From: Gemmatimonadota bacterium
GTDB lineage: Bacteria; Gemmatimonadota; Gemmatimonadetes; Longimicrobiales; Gaopeijiaceae
DNA: 52,612 nt
Direction of reading: 5' to 3'
NCBI GenBank assembly: GCA_022564055.1
Contig: JADFMD010000011.1
Location: 1-52,612 of the forward strand
A program made the translations under genes and the position numbers. A model generated the notes under the pieces. That model did no database searches and was not told the origin of the DNA. It saw only the letters and a program-made list of their open reading frames with translations. Numbering within the stretch: the stretch's first letter is position 1; each line of letters begins with the position of its first letter. Shown here in pieces: positions 18,933 to 27,731 of this stretch.

Positions 18933-20387
18933 CTATGCGTCGGCGTTCGGTTCTTGCGGCTCCGACTCCTCGGCACCGAGCCGCTCGGCAACGACTTCGG
19001 CGTCGGCATCCTCCCCAGGATCGGGCTCCTCCTTTTCGGCCTGCTCGCTATCGGCCTGCTCGCTATCGGCCGGCCGGCTATCGGTCGGCTCGCTTTCGGT
19101 TTCCTCGTCCGGCGGCTCCTCATCCGGCGGCTCCTCATCCGGCCGCTCCTCGGAAGATGCATCGTCGGTGATGGAAACCTCCACGGAGACCTCGCCGGCG
19201 GGAACGTCGTCAGCGGCGCCATTTTCGGCCGTCGGTTCCGCCACACGCGCTTCGTCCGGGATGGCATCCTCGACGGGCGCCGCTTTGTCCGGAACATGTT
19301 CAGCGGCGACATCCTCGAACACCAAGCCGTCGGCCTGAGCATGGTCCGGGGCTGCCCCCTCGCCCGCCGACGCCTCGGCAGGTGCATCGTCGGAAGCGAT
19401 ATCGGCGAAAACCAGCTCCTTGCTGGGGACCTCGCTCGCGGCGGCCTCCTCGATCTGGGCCTCCTCGGACTGGGCCTCCTCGGTGGCCTTCGCGGCGGCC
19501 GAGGCCTCTTGGGCGATGGCCCCTTCTGCCTCTTCAAGTTGGGCGATAGCCTCTTCTGCCTCTTCAAGAGCTATCGCCTCGGCGACGATAGCCCGCTCCA
19601 GGTCTCGCTCCTCGGTCGAATGCTTGAGTGCTTGCTCGATCCTTTCTCCCTCTTCCTTGGCCCGAGCCAGCCCCTCCGCGGATTCGGGTGTGAGGATCAC
19701 TCCACAACCCTCACACCGAAACATCGTATCGGTGTGACGTATCTGGTTCTGAATCTGGAGCGGAACCATGTTGTAGCAGTTGCCGCAAGCACCGTCGTGA
19801 GTGAGCTCAGCGAGCGCCACATCTCTGGCCCCCGCCATGATACTGTCGTAGACCCGCCTCTCGCCCGGGTCGATCCCTGCCGCGAAGGCCTCTCGGTCGG
19901 TCTCAAGCGTTTCGAGCTTGTCCTTCGTGGCCTGTTGTTCCTGTACCAGTTCCTCGCGGCGGGGCCCCACTTCGGTCACGGCTCCCTGGTAGGCCCCTTC
20001 CTCCTCTTCGTATCGATCCTCCAACCGCTTGATCTGGTCCAGGAGGCTCAGGGCCTCCTGTTCCTCACTCTCGAGAGCCCGCCTGACCATCTCCAGTTCG
20101 GCGTGCACCGCCGCCTCCTCCCGCACGTTCCGGACCGCCTCCATGCGTTCTTTGAGTTTGGCTAACCGAACCTGCCGCTCTTCGATAGTCAGCTCGAGCC
20201 TGTTTTCCTCGAGCCTGATCTCGGTGAGTCGCTTGTCGAGAGCCTGTACCTCCTGCTCCAGCCGGAGCACCGGCGCGTCGACCTCCTCCAGGAGGGACTC
20301 GAAGCTCTCGGTCGCCGTCCGAACGGCGACGATCTCCTGATCCAGCGTCTGCAGCTCCTTCAGGGATGTCCGTGTCTGTGGTGTCAT
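18933..20387 (-). CDS. coiled-coil zinc-ribbon protein with a long acidic tail
   Basis: The 484-residue protein opens with a long antiparallel coiled coil (about residues 5-170), followed by a C4 zinc ribbon with C201-x2-C204 and C225-x2-C228. This is the architecture of the CT398/YP-type zinc-ribbon family, whose members are usually about 240 residues long. Here about 245 further residues follow, almost all Ala, Glu, Asp, Pro and Ser, with pentapeptide repeats of DEEPP and DSEQA type. The tail is predicted to be disordered. The function is unknown, with nucleic-acid or flagellar-type chaperone roles suggested for relatives. It lies 36 bases downstream of dnaG. Confidence 0.85.
   Translation of the reverse strand: MTPQTRTSLKELQTLDQEIVAVRTATESFESLLEEVDAPVLRLEQEVQALDKRLTEIRLEENRLELTIEERQVRLAKLKERMEAVRNVREEAAVHAELEMVRRALESEEQEALSLLDQIKRLEDRYEEEEGAYQGAVTEVGPRREELVQEQQATKDKLETLETDREAFAAGIDPGERRVYDSIMAGARDVALAELTHDGACGNCYNMVPLQIQNQIRHTDTMFRCEGCGVILTPESAEGLARAKEEGERIEQALKHSTEERDLERAIVAEAIALEEAEEAIAQLEEAEGAIAQEASAAAKATEEAQSEEAQIEEAAASEVPSKELVFADIASDDAPAEASAGEGAAPDHAQADGLVFEDVAAEHVPDKAAPVEDAIPDEARVAEPTAENGAADDVPAGEVSVEVSITDDASSEERPDEEPPDEEPPDEETESEPTDSRPADSEQADSEQAEKEEPDPGEDADAEVVAERLGAEESEPQEPNADA
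19038..19155 (-). repeat. 15-bp in-frame repeats encoding an acidic pentapeptide tail
   Basis: Four 15-bp units at 19038-19097 (two exact copies of GGCCTGCTCGCTATC, then two diverged) and three at 19111-19155 (two exact copies of GGCGGCTCCTCATCC, one diverged). The 15-bp period keeps frame, giving repeated DSEQA and DEEPP pentapeptides on the minus strand. Confidence 0.85.
19523..19568 (-). repeat. 30-bp-spaced duplication in the same gene
   Basis: The 16-mer CTTCTGCCTCTTCAAG occurs at 19523-19538 and again at 19553-19568, a 30-bp (10-codon) period. It encodes the repeated LEEAE(E/G)AIAQ helix segments at the start of the acidic tail. Confidence 0.75.
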
Positions 20388-20423
20388 GAAACGCTCTTTG
20401 CTCGCGTGGCCCTAATAACGGCC

Positions 20424-22226
20424 CTATAGGTGATTGTTCTTGAGTGCTCTGCGTACGGTCGGTGACCAATCCTGCCCCAACCCCCTGCGCTCCTTGCTGA
20501 GCCGGTCTTTCTCGCCGAGGAGTTGGGTCTCCTGCTGCTCGTCCAAGGTATTCTGTAGGAGATGGTCCACCGCGTCGAGCCTCTCCTGCAACAAAGTACT
20601 GAGGATCTTGCTCAACGATTCCTCGAAAACCCGCTGGGATCGGCCGAGTTCCGCGGGATCGGCCAGCAGCACCTCCAGTACGCGGGCGGCCTCAGGAACC
20701 ATTTTCTCCGGCGGGTGCGTCAACTCATGGTCCGCCAAGAGCGACTCGAAGATGGCGCGATACCGGACATCCACGAAGTCTGGAGGTCCGAGGCGCTCGC
20801 CAACGCGCTCGATCCAATCACGGTCCTTGATCATGAGAAGCAGCAACTCGCGCTCGGGGCCCATCTCAGGCACGGAGGGTCGGGAGAGACGGCGGTGTTC
20901 GCGGCCGCGCACTGCACGCTGCGGCGTGGGCGGGGGCGCGACCCGCGCCAACTCGGCCTCCAACGTGTCCCGACGTACCCCGGTACGATCCGAAACCTTC
21001 TTGATGTAGATGTCCCGCATGGCGGGATCCTGGACGGCACGCAGTGTCGGAAGCAGCCGGTCGATGGCGGCCCGTATGTGCTCGATGCTCCTGAATTGAT
21101 CGCGCTCCTCCAGAATCTGGAGCTTTCGGTCGAGGACGTCGACGGCCCCGTCGATGTGGCCTTGGAGCGCTTCGGCACCCTCGGAGTGAACGATGTTGTC
21201 GGGATCTTCTCCCGGTGGGAGCGTAACAACGCACGGGTGCACGCCTCCGGACAGAAGCAGATCGGCGGCTCGGAAGGTCGCCTTGAGACCGGCCGCGTCA
21301 CTATCGAAAAGGAGGTGAGCCCTCGATGTAAAGCGGCGGAGAAGGGCCACCTGGCCTGGAGTTACAGCAGTTCCGAGCGGAGCGACCACATTTTCGAATC
21401 CGGCAGCCGCAAGGGACACGACATCCATGTACCCCTCAACCACGAGCGCCGTCTCCCTCCGGCGAATCGTGTTCTTCGCCCAGCTCAACCCGTAGAGGAT
21501 TTCCCCTTTGTGGTAGACCGGAGACTCGGGGGAGTTGACGTATTTGGGCGATCCCTCCCTTCCGGGCCCCAACACCCGGCCACCAAATCCCACCACCTTC
21601 CCGGAGAGACTCTCGATCGGAAAGATGAGCCGGCCACGGAAACGGTCATAGGGATCCTTTCGCTTTTCACTGCGGGTAACGAGGCCCGCTTCGAGCAGGA
21701 CCTCTTCTCCGATTCCGTGGTGTGACGCCGCCTCGTGAAGTCCCCGCCACGCGTCGGGTGCGTAGCCGAGGCCAAAACGTTCGGCTGTCTCTCGGCCGAT
21801 ACCTCGCTCCTGCAGATAATCCATGGCCGAGCGTCCGGTCGTCTCATCCCAGAGCGAGTTCTGGAAAAACATGCGAGCGAATGCGTTGGCTTCGTGGAGG
21901 TGACGATAGGGATCCTCCCCGGTCTGGCCCCGGTTCACCTCTCGGATCTCTACTCCGCTACTGCCCGCCACGTGCTTGACGGCATCCACGAAGCTGAGGC
22001 CGAGCCGCTTCATCAGGAACGCGAAGACGTCACCGGACTCACCACACCCGAAGCAATTGTAGAATCCCTTCTCCGGGACCACATAAAAACTCGGTGTTTT
22101 TTCATCGTGGAAAGGGCAGCAAGCCTTGTAGTCCTTCCCCGACTTCTTGAGCGGTACGATGTCTCCGATCACCTGAACAATGTCGGCGCGGGAGCGAACC
22201 TCCTCGACCTGATCGTCCGGGATCAT
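20424..22226 (-). CDS. dnaG: DNA primase
   Basis: DnaG makes RNA primers for replication. The 600-residue protein has the CHC2 zinc finger (CCPFHDEKTPSF and FYNCFGCGESGD, ligands near Cys37, His40, Cys58 and Cys61). The catalytic core follows with YLQERGIGRETAERFGLGYA, FPIESLSGKVVGFGGRVLG, the Toprim motif LVVEGYMDVVSLAAAG and SRAHLLFDSDAAGLKAT. A helical C-terminal helicase-interaction region closes the protein. The start is ATG 22226, overlapping the stop of the mutS2-like minigene by ATGA. Confidence 0.97.
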   Translation of the reverse strand: MIPDDQVEEVRSRADIVQVIGDIVPLKKSGKDYKACCPFHDEKTPSFYVVPEKGFYNCFGCGESGDVFAFLMKRLGLSFVDAVKHVAGSSGVEIREVNRGQTGEDPYRHLHEANAFARMFFQNSLWDETTGRSAMDYLQERGIGRETAERFGLGYAPDAWRGLHEAASHHGIGEEVLLEAGLVTRSEKRKDPYDRFRGRLIFPIESLSGKVVGFGGRVLGPGREGSPKYVNSPESPVYHKGEILYGLSWAKNTIRRRETALVVEGYMDVVSLAAAGFENVVAPLGTAVTPGQVALLRRFTSRAHLLFDSDAAGLKATFRAADLLLSGGVHPCVVTLPPGEDPDNIVHSEGAEALQGHIDGAVDVLDRKLQILEERDQFRSIEHIRAAIDRLLPTLRAVQDPAMRDIYIKKVSDRTGVRRDTLEAELARVAPPPTPQRAVRGREHRRLSRPSVPEMGPERELLLLMIKDRDWIERVGERLGPPDFVDVRYRAIFESLLADHELTHPPEKMVPEAARVLEVLLADPAELGRSQRVFEESLSKILSTLLQERLDAVDHLLQNTLDEQQETQLLGEKDRLSKERRGLGQDWSPTVRRALKNNHL

Positions 22227-22342
22227 CCGAAGCTCCCCACGGTTACGCCGGCCCCACGCTCGGCACGCCCGCCGACCCTGAACGCCGACACCTGTCCGAG
22301 GACTCGATGGAACTCCAGCACGGTGAGGGCGTGCTCGCTCAT
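22223..22342 (-). pseudogene. mutS2 deletion scar (39-codon minigene)
   Basis: This short frame reads MSEHALTVLEFHRVLGQVSAF and then RVGGRAERGAGVTVGSFG. The first part resembles the N-terminus of MutS2, where LEFHKV is typical. The second resembles the MutS2 C-terminal end, which typically closes with GG.GVTVVxL. About 700 residues that would lie between them, including the ATPase and Smr domains, are absent. The frame stays open across the junction and ends in an ATGA overlap with dnaG, 31 bases after yqeY. The simplest explanation is an internal in-frame deletion of mutS2. The assignment rests on motif resemblance. Confidence 0.55.
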
Positions 22343-22373
22343 CCCGCGGGGGCGTGGGAGAGCTGTTCCGAAC

Positions 22374-22811
22374 TCACTTGAGAACTTCCCGCACGATGCG
22401 GTTCGCTTCTTTTCCATCGAACCGTCCTCGAATCTCCGGCATGATTCGGCTCATCACGGCACCCATTTCGGTGGCACCGGAATCGATCGCTTCCCGGACC
22501 AGTGCCTGGACCTCGCCCTCGGAGAGAGCGGGTGGAAGGTACACCTGGAGTAGGGTGGCCTCCTCGGTTTCCTTCTCGGCCAACTCCGGACGCCCTGCCT
22601 CCAGCATCTGTTCCGCCGCGTCACGCCGCTGCTTGATCGCCTTCACCACGATGACCTGAATCCCCTCGTCATCCAGGTCTTCCCCGACCTCGATCTCTCG
22701 ATTGCGCACCTCCGACAGGAGCGTGGTGAGGACCACCGTGCCCAACCGATTTCGCGCCTTGCGGACCACGACGAGGTCACTTCGGAGCCTCGCTTTCAGA
22801 TCTTCCGCCAT
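22374..22811 (-). CDS. GatB/YqeY domain-containing protein
   Basis: The 145-residue protein from ATG 22811 starts MAEDLKARLRSDLVVVRKAR and continues through NREIEVGEDLDDEGIQVIVV, IKQRRDAAEQML and the C-terminal EMGAVMSRIMPEI, with a final NRIVREVL helix. This is the YqeY/Aim41 family, related to the tail domain of the GatB amidotransferase subunit. Its molecular role is not established. A longer frame to 22916 is rejected as non-homologous. It is followed by the mutS2-like scar and dnaG, a common order. Confidence 0.93.
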   Translation of the reverse strand: MAEDLKARLRSDLVVVRKARNRLGTVVLTTLLSEVRNREIEVGEDLDDEGIQVIVVKAIKQRRDAAEQMLEAGRPELAEKETEEATLLQVYLPPALSEGEVQALVREAIDSGATEMGAVMSRIMPEIRGRFDGKEANRIVREVLK

Positions 22812-22927
22812 GGCTGAGAAGCTATCCAAGAAGGTCCCATCCAGCCATGGGGCCGCCACCGCTCTAGCCCTATTCTCGGGACAGGTTTGAGGGCTCGCTG
22901 CCACCCTTCCCAGCACCCGAGGAGATC

Positions 22928-23320
22928 ATGAAGACCATACCCGATCTTGCGAGGGAGATCCTGAGTCGTTCGCCCACTCCCGCGCTTCCACTCCCTGGCC
23001 TCGTCGAGGCGATCGAGGAGGAGACCACCGGGCACCTCCCCAGTCCCGCACGGATCCTGACCGAGATTCGGTCGCGCCCCGACCTTTTTCGCGTTCTCGA
23101 TCCCGTGATCGGACCTTGGCGTCGCGCAAAGGCGGAGCCAGGCGGCCCCCCCCCGTGGAGCCCCGCAACTTGGGTTCTCGGCCTCGATCCCAACACCCGA
23201 GCGAGTTCGCCAGTTTCGGCTCGCACCTCGGAAAGTCTTCGGTGCCTGGGAAGGAGGGTCGACGAGAATTCGGCGATGGCCGTGGCACGTTGGCTTCTAC
23301 TGATCCAGAGGTGTACCTAG
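22928..23320 (+). CDS. hypothetical protein, possible helix-turn-helix N-terminus
   Basis: The second plus-strand gene in the window, of 130 residues. GAGGAGATC precedes the ATG as a ribosome binding site, and third positions are GC-rich as in the neighbours. The first 60 residues (MKTIPDLAREILSR, then LPGLVEAIEEE and ARILTEIRSRPDLFRVL) look like a small helical, winged-helix or HARE-like fold. The rest is Pro/Arg-rich with a short C-terminal helix. I recognise no family. It diverges from yqeY and converges on prmA. Confidence 0.6.
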   Translation: MKTIPDLAREILSRSPTPALPLPGLVEAIEEETTGHLPSPARILTEIRSRPDLFRVLDPVIGPWRRAKAEPGGPPPWSPATWVLGLDPNTRASSPVSARTSESLRCLGRRVDENSAMAVARWLLLIQRCT

Positions 23321-23356
23321 TGTGGTGTCGAAGGGTGGTGCCGAAAAAAGCTGCGG

Positions 23357-24253
23357 TCAGTCGATGGGCCGGGTGAACCAGCCCGTACGCCAATCCCCCT
23401 CGGCATCGACATCCTCGAGCTTGAAACTCAGGAGGGCCGCAGACCGGAGCACTCCAGACCACTCCTCCTCCATGATCCCACTCAAGATCAGCCATCCTCC
23501 AGAAGTCAGAGCACCGGCGAAGCCCTCGAGAAGCGGCACCAGAACCCCGGCCTGAATGTTGGCCAAAATACCATCGAGGGGTGCCAGCCCCTCTAGCCAA
23601 GCCGGGGTCACGGATGCGCGCTGGATTTCGATGGAGTCGGCGACGCCATTGAGAGCCGCATTCTCTCGGGAGGCTTCACACGCGTACGGGTCGATATCCA
23701 CGGCCAGGACATGACGCGCACCCAGGCGGACAGCGGAAATCGCGAGAATGGCCGAACCGCATCCCGCGTCGAGAAGGCGCTCGCCGGGGGATAGGGCCCT
23801 GACCATCAGCCTGAGAGCCCCCCGTGTCGTTTCGTGTTCGGCGGTGCCGAACGCCATGCCGGGGTCGATGGTGACCACGACGACACCCTCGGGAGCCTCG
23901 GCCTCGCACCAGCTGGGGGTCACGACCAAACGGTCGTTGATCGTCCTGGGTCCCAGCCCCTGCCTCCATAGGACGGACCATTCCCGCTGGTCCTGCCAGT
24001 GCCAACTCAGCCTGAGGTCGTCGAGTCCCGTGGCCTCGCGAAGCCTGTCTTGGACCCGACTCACAAACGCTTTCGGATCGGCGGGAGGGGGTAAATAGGT
24101 GATCAGTCGACCCTCCAACTCCTGGACTCCCGTTGCACCGAGGTCGAGCAGTGGCTCCACCAGCAGTTCCGCCGCCATAGGTGCGTAGGAATCGACCGAA
24201 AGAGCCAACCAACGGTCGGGGGTGGCGTCGGAGGTGTGGGAGCCGCCGATCAC
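23357..24253 (-). CDS. prmA: ribosomal protein L11 methyltransferase
   Basis: PrmA methylates the N-terminus and lysines of ribosomal protein L11. The 298-residue protein starts with GTG in a GTGA overlap with dnaJ. It has an N-terminal substrate-binding domain, the [14 protein letters not shown] linker, [23 protein letters not shown] motif [21 protein letters not shown] and [17 protein letters not shown]. The family NILA motif reads NIQA. Coupling to dnaJ is common in Firmicutes as well. Confidence 0.94.
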   Translation of the reverse strand: MIGGSHTSDATPDRWLALSVDSYAPMAAELLVEPLLDLGATGVQELEGRLITYLPPPADPKAFVSRVQDRLREATGLDDLRLSWHWQDQREWSVLWRQGLGPRTINDRLVVTPSWCEAEAPEGVVVVTIDPGMAFGTAEHETTRGALRLMVRALSPGERLLDAGCGSAILAISAVRLGARHVLAVDIDPYACEASRENAALNGVADSIEIQRASVTPAWLEGLAPLDGILANIQAGVLVPLLEGFAGALTSGGWLILSGIMEEEWSGVLRSAALLSFKLEDVDAEGDWRTGWFTRPID

Positions 24254-25413
24254 GCCTGGGTGAACGCCTCTTTGACCCGGGACCAGATGCTTCGGCCCGA
24301 ATCTCCACGGATTTTCTCGGGTGGCGGGTCCTCCAGGTCACGAAGCGTACGAATCGCCTCTTCCTGTTCGGGCGTCAGCCGGTCCGGCGTCCAAACCAGA
24401 ATCCGTACCAGCTGGTCGCCTCTACCGCGCCCATGAAGCTCTGGGAGCCCCTGCCCTCGGAGACGCAAAATATCCCCGCTCTGGATACCCTTCGGGATGG
24501 TCAGTCTGACCGTCCCATCCACGGTCGGCACCTCGGCCTCATCCCCCAGTGCCGCCTGCGAGAAGGTGATGGGCAGCTCGTACCGCAGGTGCGGACCGTC
24601 GCGCACGAACCGCGCGTCCTCCTCGACCTCGATCAGCACCAGGACGTCCCCCCGTGGACCACCCCGTGGCCCAACGTTACCCTCGGCACGCATCGTGATG
24701 AAGTTCTCGGACGTCACGCCGGGGGGAATCTCGACCTTGATGGCCCGTTCGGAGCGGGCCCGTCCTTCACCGTGGCAAACGAGGCAGGGCCTTTCGATGA
24801 CACGACCCTCGCCCCCGCAGGCGCGGCAGGGAACGACGCTGATGAACTGGCCGAACACCGTTCGCTGCGCCTGACGCACTTCCCCCGCCCCTCCACACGT
24901 GGCGCAGAGCGTCGGTTTGGCTCCGTCGGCACTCCCGCTTCCCGAGCAACGCTCACAGGAGTCCAGGATCGCCACCTTCAGCGTTTTCACCACGCCCGTG
25001 ACCACCTCATGAAGCGAAACGCCCACCCTGACCTTGATGGTCTGGCCCTGGGGCGCCGAGCGAGGTCCGCCTCGCTGTTGCCTTCCGCCAAAAAGGTCGT
25101 CGAGCCCCCCGAACCCTCCGAAGTCCCTCATGAAGACCTCGAGCGCGTCAGAGAAGTCGAAACCTCCGAATCCACCTGTGCCAGCGGCACCCCGACTCAG
25201 TCCCTGGTCCCCGTACCGGTCGTAAATCGAGCGCTTCTCGGAATCACTGAGGATCTGGTAGGCCTCGGTCACCTGCTTGAACTGCTCCTCGGTCTTCTTG
25301 GATCCTTTGTTCCGATCGGGATGGTATTTCAGGGCGAGCTTGCGGTACGCCTTCTTGATATCGTCCGTGCTGGCGCCCTTCGAGACACCCAGCAACTCAT
25401 AGTAGTCGGCCAT
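24250..25413 (-). CDS. dnaJ: chaperone DnaJ (Hsp40)
   Basis: DnaJ stimulates the DnaK ATPase and delivers clients. The 387-residue protein has the J domain with YHPDRN (HPD loop), a Gly/Phe-rich linker ([15 protein letters not shown] through [10 protein letters not shown]), and four zinc-finger repeats [24 protein letters not shown] and CLVCHGEG. The C-terminal substrate domains follow. It is 22 bases downstream of hrcA. No grpE or dnaK lies between or beside them. Confidence 0.97.
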   Translation of the reverse strand: MADYYELLGVSKGASTDDIKKAYRKLALKYHPDRNKGSKKTEEQFKQVTEAYQILSDSEKRSIYDRYGDQGLSRGAAGTGGFGGFDFSDALEVFMRDFGGFGGLDDLFGGRQQRGGPRSAPQGQTIKVRVGVSLHEVVTGVVKTLKVAILDSCERCSGSGSADGAKPTLCATCGGAGEVRQAQRTVFGQFISVVPCRACGGEGRVIERPCLVCHGEGRARSERAIKVEIPPGVTSENFITMRAEGNVGPRGGPRGDVLVLIEVEEDARFVRDGPHLRYELPITFSQAALGDEAEVPTVDGTVRLTIPKGIQSGDILRLRGQGLPELHGRGRGDQLVRILVWTPDRLTPEQEEAIRTLRDLEDPPPEKIRGDSGRSIWSRVKEAFTQA

Positions 25414-25435
25414 TTACCTCCGCGAGAATCCGGGT

Positions 25436-26509
25436 CTAGTCTCGGAGAACACTGTTGACGAGCGTCGACGTATAGTCGACGATCGCGATCACCTTTTCGT
25501 ACGGCATCCGAGTGGGCCCGATCACGCCGATCACACCCTTGAGACGTCCAACCCGGTATTCCGCCGTAACCAGCGTGAAATCGGCCAGAGCCTCTTCCGG
25601 GTTTTCGCTGCCGATGGTGATCTTCAGGCCGCCCTTGTGCTCCCGGTTTCCCAGAACGTCGGCGAGCAGAGTCCTCTGTTCCGTCAGTTCGATGAGCCCT
25701 TTGAGTCGTTCTCCGGTGTTGAATTCCGGCTGAGCAGCCAGGACGCTCGTTTGGCCCAGATGGACCTCACTTCCTTCCAGTGGCGTCCAGTCGAACAGCT
25801 CGGAACTCGACTGAATAAAGATATTGAGGAGCTCGTCGGCCTCTCCTCGAGCGCCGAGCGCGGTGTCCCTCAGTCGGTCCGGCAGCGTTTCCCTTATTGC
25901 ATGGAGGGTGAGGCCCGAGAGCCGCTCATTGAGAACCTGTGCCACGCTGGCGAGGACTTCCGGCTGGACCTCGCCGGGTAGATCCACGTAGACGGTGTGG
26001 ACCAGCCCGCTTTTGATGGACATCACCATCAGGATCTTCGCACTCGAGACCTGGATCAGCTCGAGTCGCTCGAGAATGGCATCCTCCAGATTCGGAGCGA
26101 TGGCCACGCCCAGCTCCCTCGAAAGTAGGCTGAGGGCCCGGATCGCACGCTGGACGAGTCGTTCGACAGCCGAAGATCCACCGATCTCGATTTCCTGGGC
26201 GAGGTGTTCACGCTCGACCTCCGTAAGCGGCTGGGGCCGCATGATCCGGTCTACGTAAAAACGGTAGGCCTGGTCCGTCGGGATGCGTCCGGCGGAGGTA
26301 TGACGATGGAAAAGATATCCCTTGGCCTCGAGGTCGCTCATCGTATTCCGCACGGTGGCTGGCGAAACACCGAGATCGAATTTCTTTGCCAGCGTTCGAC
26401 TGCCAGCCGGCTCTGCGGAATCCACGTACGAGCGGAGCACGGCCTCGAGCACCTGCTGCTCCCGGCTCGAGAGATCCTGACCAATGGTTTGGAGGTTTTC
26501 GGGCTTCAT
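25436..26509 (-). CDS. hrcA: heat-inducible transcription repressor HrcA
   Basis: HrcA represses heat-shock genes at CIRCE elements and needs GroEL for activity. The 357-residue protein has the N-terminal winged helix (SSREQQVLEAVLRSYVDSAE, SRTLAKKFDLGVSPATVRNT and LEAKGYLFHRHTSAGRIPTD) followed by GAF-like and dimerisation parts ending in GVIGVIGPTRMPYEKVI. I found no TTAGCACTC-type CIRCE copy in this 3 kb. The upstream gap to hemW is only 34 bases. Confidence 0.96.
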   Translation of the reverse strand: MKPENLQTIGQDLSSREQQVLEAVLRSYVDSAEPAGSRTLAKKFDLGVSPATVRNTMSDLEAKGYLFHRHTSAGRIPTDQAYRFYVDRIMRPQPLTEVEREHLAQEIEIGGSSAVERLVQRAIRALSLLSRELGVAIAPNLEDAILERLELIQVSSAKILMVMSIKSGLVHTVYVDLPGEVQPEVLASVAQVLNERLSGLTLHAIRETLPDRLRDTALGARGEADELLNIFIQSSSELFDWTPLEGSEVHLGQTSVLAAQPEFNTGERLKGLIELTEQRTLLADVLGNREHKGGLKITIGSENPEEALADFTLVTAEYRVGRLKGVIGVIGPTRMPYEKVIAIVDYTSTLVNSVLRD

Positions 26510-26543
26510 ATTTAAAAATATCGAGAAACGGCCTCAGTGGCGA

Positions 26544-27731
26544 TCACCCTTCGAGATCTCCCTCTAATTCGACGGTGAGGCGGTCCATGACCAGCCATCC
26601 CCTCGGCGTGAGTCGCAAGACATTCCCTTCGGCCACCGCCAACGAACTCTTCTCCCAACGCGCCGCCCGGTTTCTGGCTGAGGAGGGCAGATCCTGCAAG
26701 GAGATCCCCCGCGTCGTTCTCAGTCCAAGCCAAATCCGCTCGAGCCGGACCTTGCCCACGTCGAGCTTCTCCTCGTCCTCCAGCGGAGGGCCCGGGCCCT
26801 CGGTGCCAACCCGGTAGGCGTCCCATTCTCGAGTGTTCCATCTGCGGACTGGATGCCGGTAGCTGTGCGCACCGTTTCCCAACCCGAGATACGGTTCTCC
26901 CGACCAGTAGACCGAGTTGTGCCGCGAGGTGAACCCCGGTCGAGCAAAGTTGGACACCTCATACGCCTCATACCCCGCCTCAGCCAGCCGATCCACCGCC
27001 AAGAGGTACTCCTCCTCGTACTGCTCCCCATCGGAGAGGTTTTCACGGCCCTCGGCCACCGCACGACCCAAAGGTGTGGCCGACTCGGCGGTCAGGCCGT
27101 ACAGGCTGACATGATCGGGTTCGAGGGCGAGCGCCTCGTCCAGGTCGCTCGCCCAGTCCCGCTCCAGATGAGCCGGTAGGCCGAAGATCAGATCGACACT
27201 GAGGTTGCTGAAACCCTCCTCTCTCGCGACCCGGACCGCCGACCGCGCTCCGTCCGCTCCATGCAACCGCCCCATCCACTGCAGGGTTGGCGCGTGAAAG
27301 CTCTGAATCCCAAGGCTGATCCGATTGACGCCAGCGCTCCTCCAACCGTTCGCTACCTCTTGAGTGAAACTTTCCGGGTTCGCCTCCGCGGTCCACTCGA
27401 GATCGGAGTTCCGGAGGCGCTCCTCCCCGATGACGGGCAGGAGGCCCTCCATCGCCTGCGCACCGAGAAGCGAAGGCGTCCCACCACCGATATACAGGGT
27501 ATCGAGCGTATCGTCCAAGACGAACATGCCCTCTCTCTCCAGGGAGCGAATCTCCGCGGTCAGGGCGCCCAGCCACACATCACAATCCGCCGACGCGACG
27601 CTGACGGCGAAGTCACAGTAAAAGCAGCGGCGTGCACAGAAGGGGGCATGCACGTAAACGGATCGGATGGCGCCGGGTTTCGCGGGGGGGTCGAGGACCC
27701 TGACCGCGTGCGGTGCCGACGGATTCCTCAA
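26544..27731 (-). CDS. hemW: HemW-type radical SAM protein
   Basis: HemW is a heme chaperone related to coproporphyrinogen III dehydrogenase HemN. The 395-residue protein has the radical SAM cluster ligands C32-x3-C36-x2-C39 in FCARRCFYCDF, YIGGGTPSLL, EANPESFT, INRISLGIQSF, SVDLIFGLPAH, DHVSLYGL and the C-terminal winged-helix domain. The extra N-terminal cysteine of true HemN is absent, so HemW is preferred. It overlaps dprA at its start by four bases. Confidence 0.93.
   Translation of the reverse strand: MRNPSAPHAVRVLDPPAKPGAIRSVYVHAPFCARRCFYCDFAVSVASADCDVWLGALTAEIRSLEREGMFVLDDTLDTLYIGGGTPSLLGAQAMEGLLPVIGEERLRNSDLEWTAEANPESFTQEVANGWRSAGVNRISLGIQSFHAPTLQWMGRLHGADGARSAVRVAREEGFSNLSVDLIFGLPAHLERDWASDLDEALALEPDHVSLYGLTAESATPLGRAVAEGRENLSDGEQYEEEYLLAVDRLAEAGYEAYEVSNFARPGFTSRHNSVYWSGEPYLGLGNGAHSYRHPVRRWNTREWDAYRVGTEGPGPPLEDEEKLDVGKVRLERIWLGLRTTRGISLQDLPSSARNRAARWEKSSLAVAEGNVLRLTPRGWLVMDRLTVELEGDLEG

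Noticed and set aside
19038-19155. Short tandem repeats as a possible CRISPR array
   Set aside because: Units are 15 bp without spacers, in frame, and encode an acidic peptide tail.
26510-26543. CIRCE element upstream of hrcA
   Set aside because: The 34-base gap has no TTAGCACTC or GAGTGCTAA half-site.
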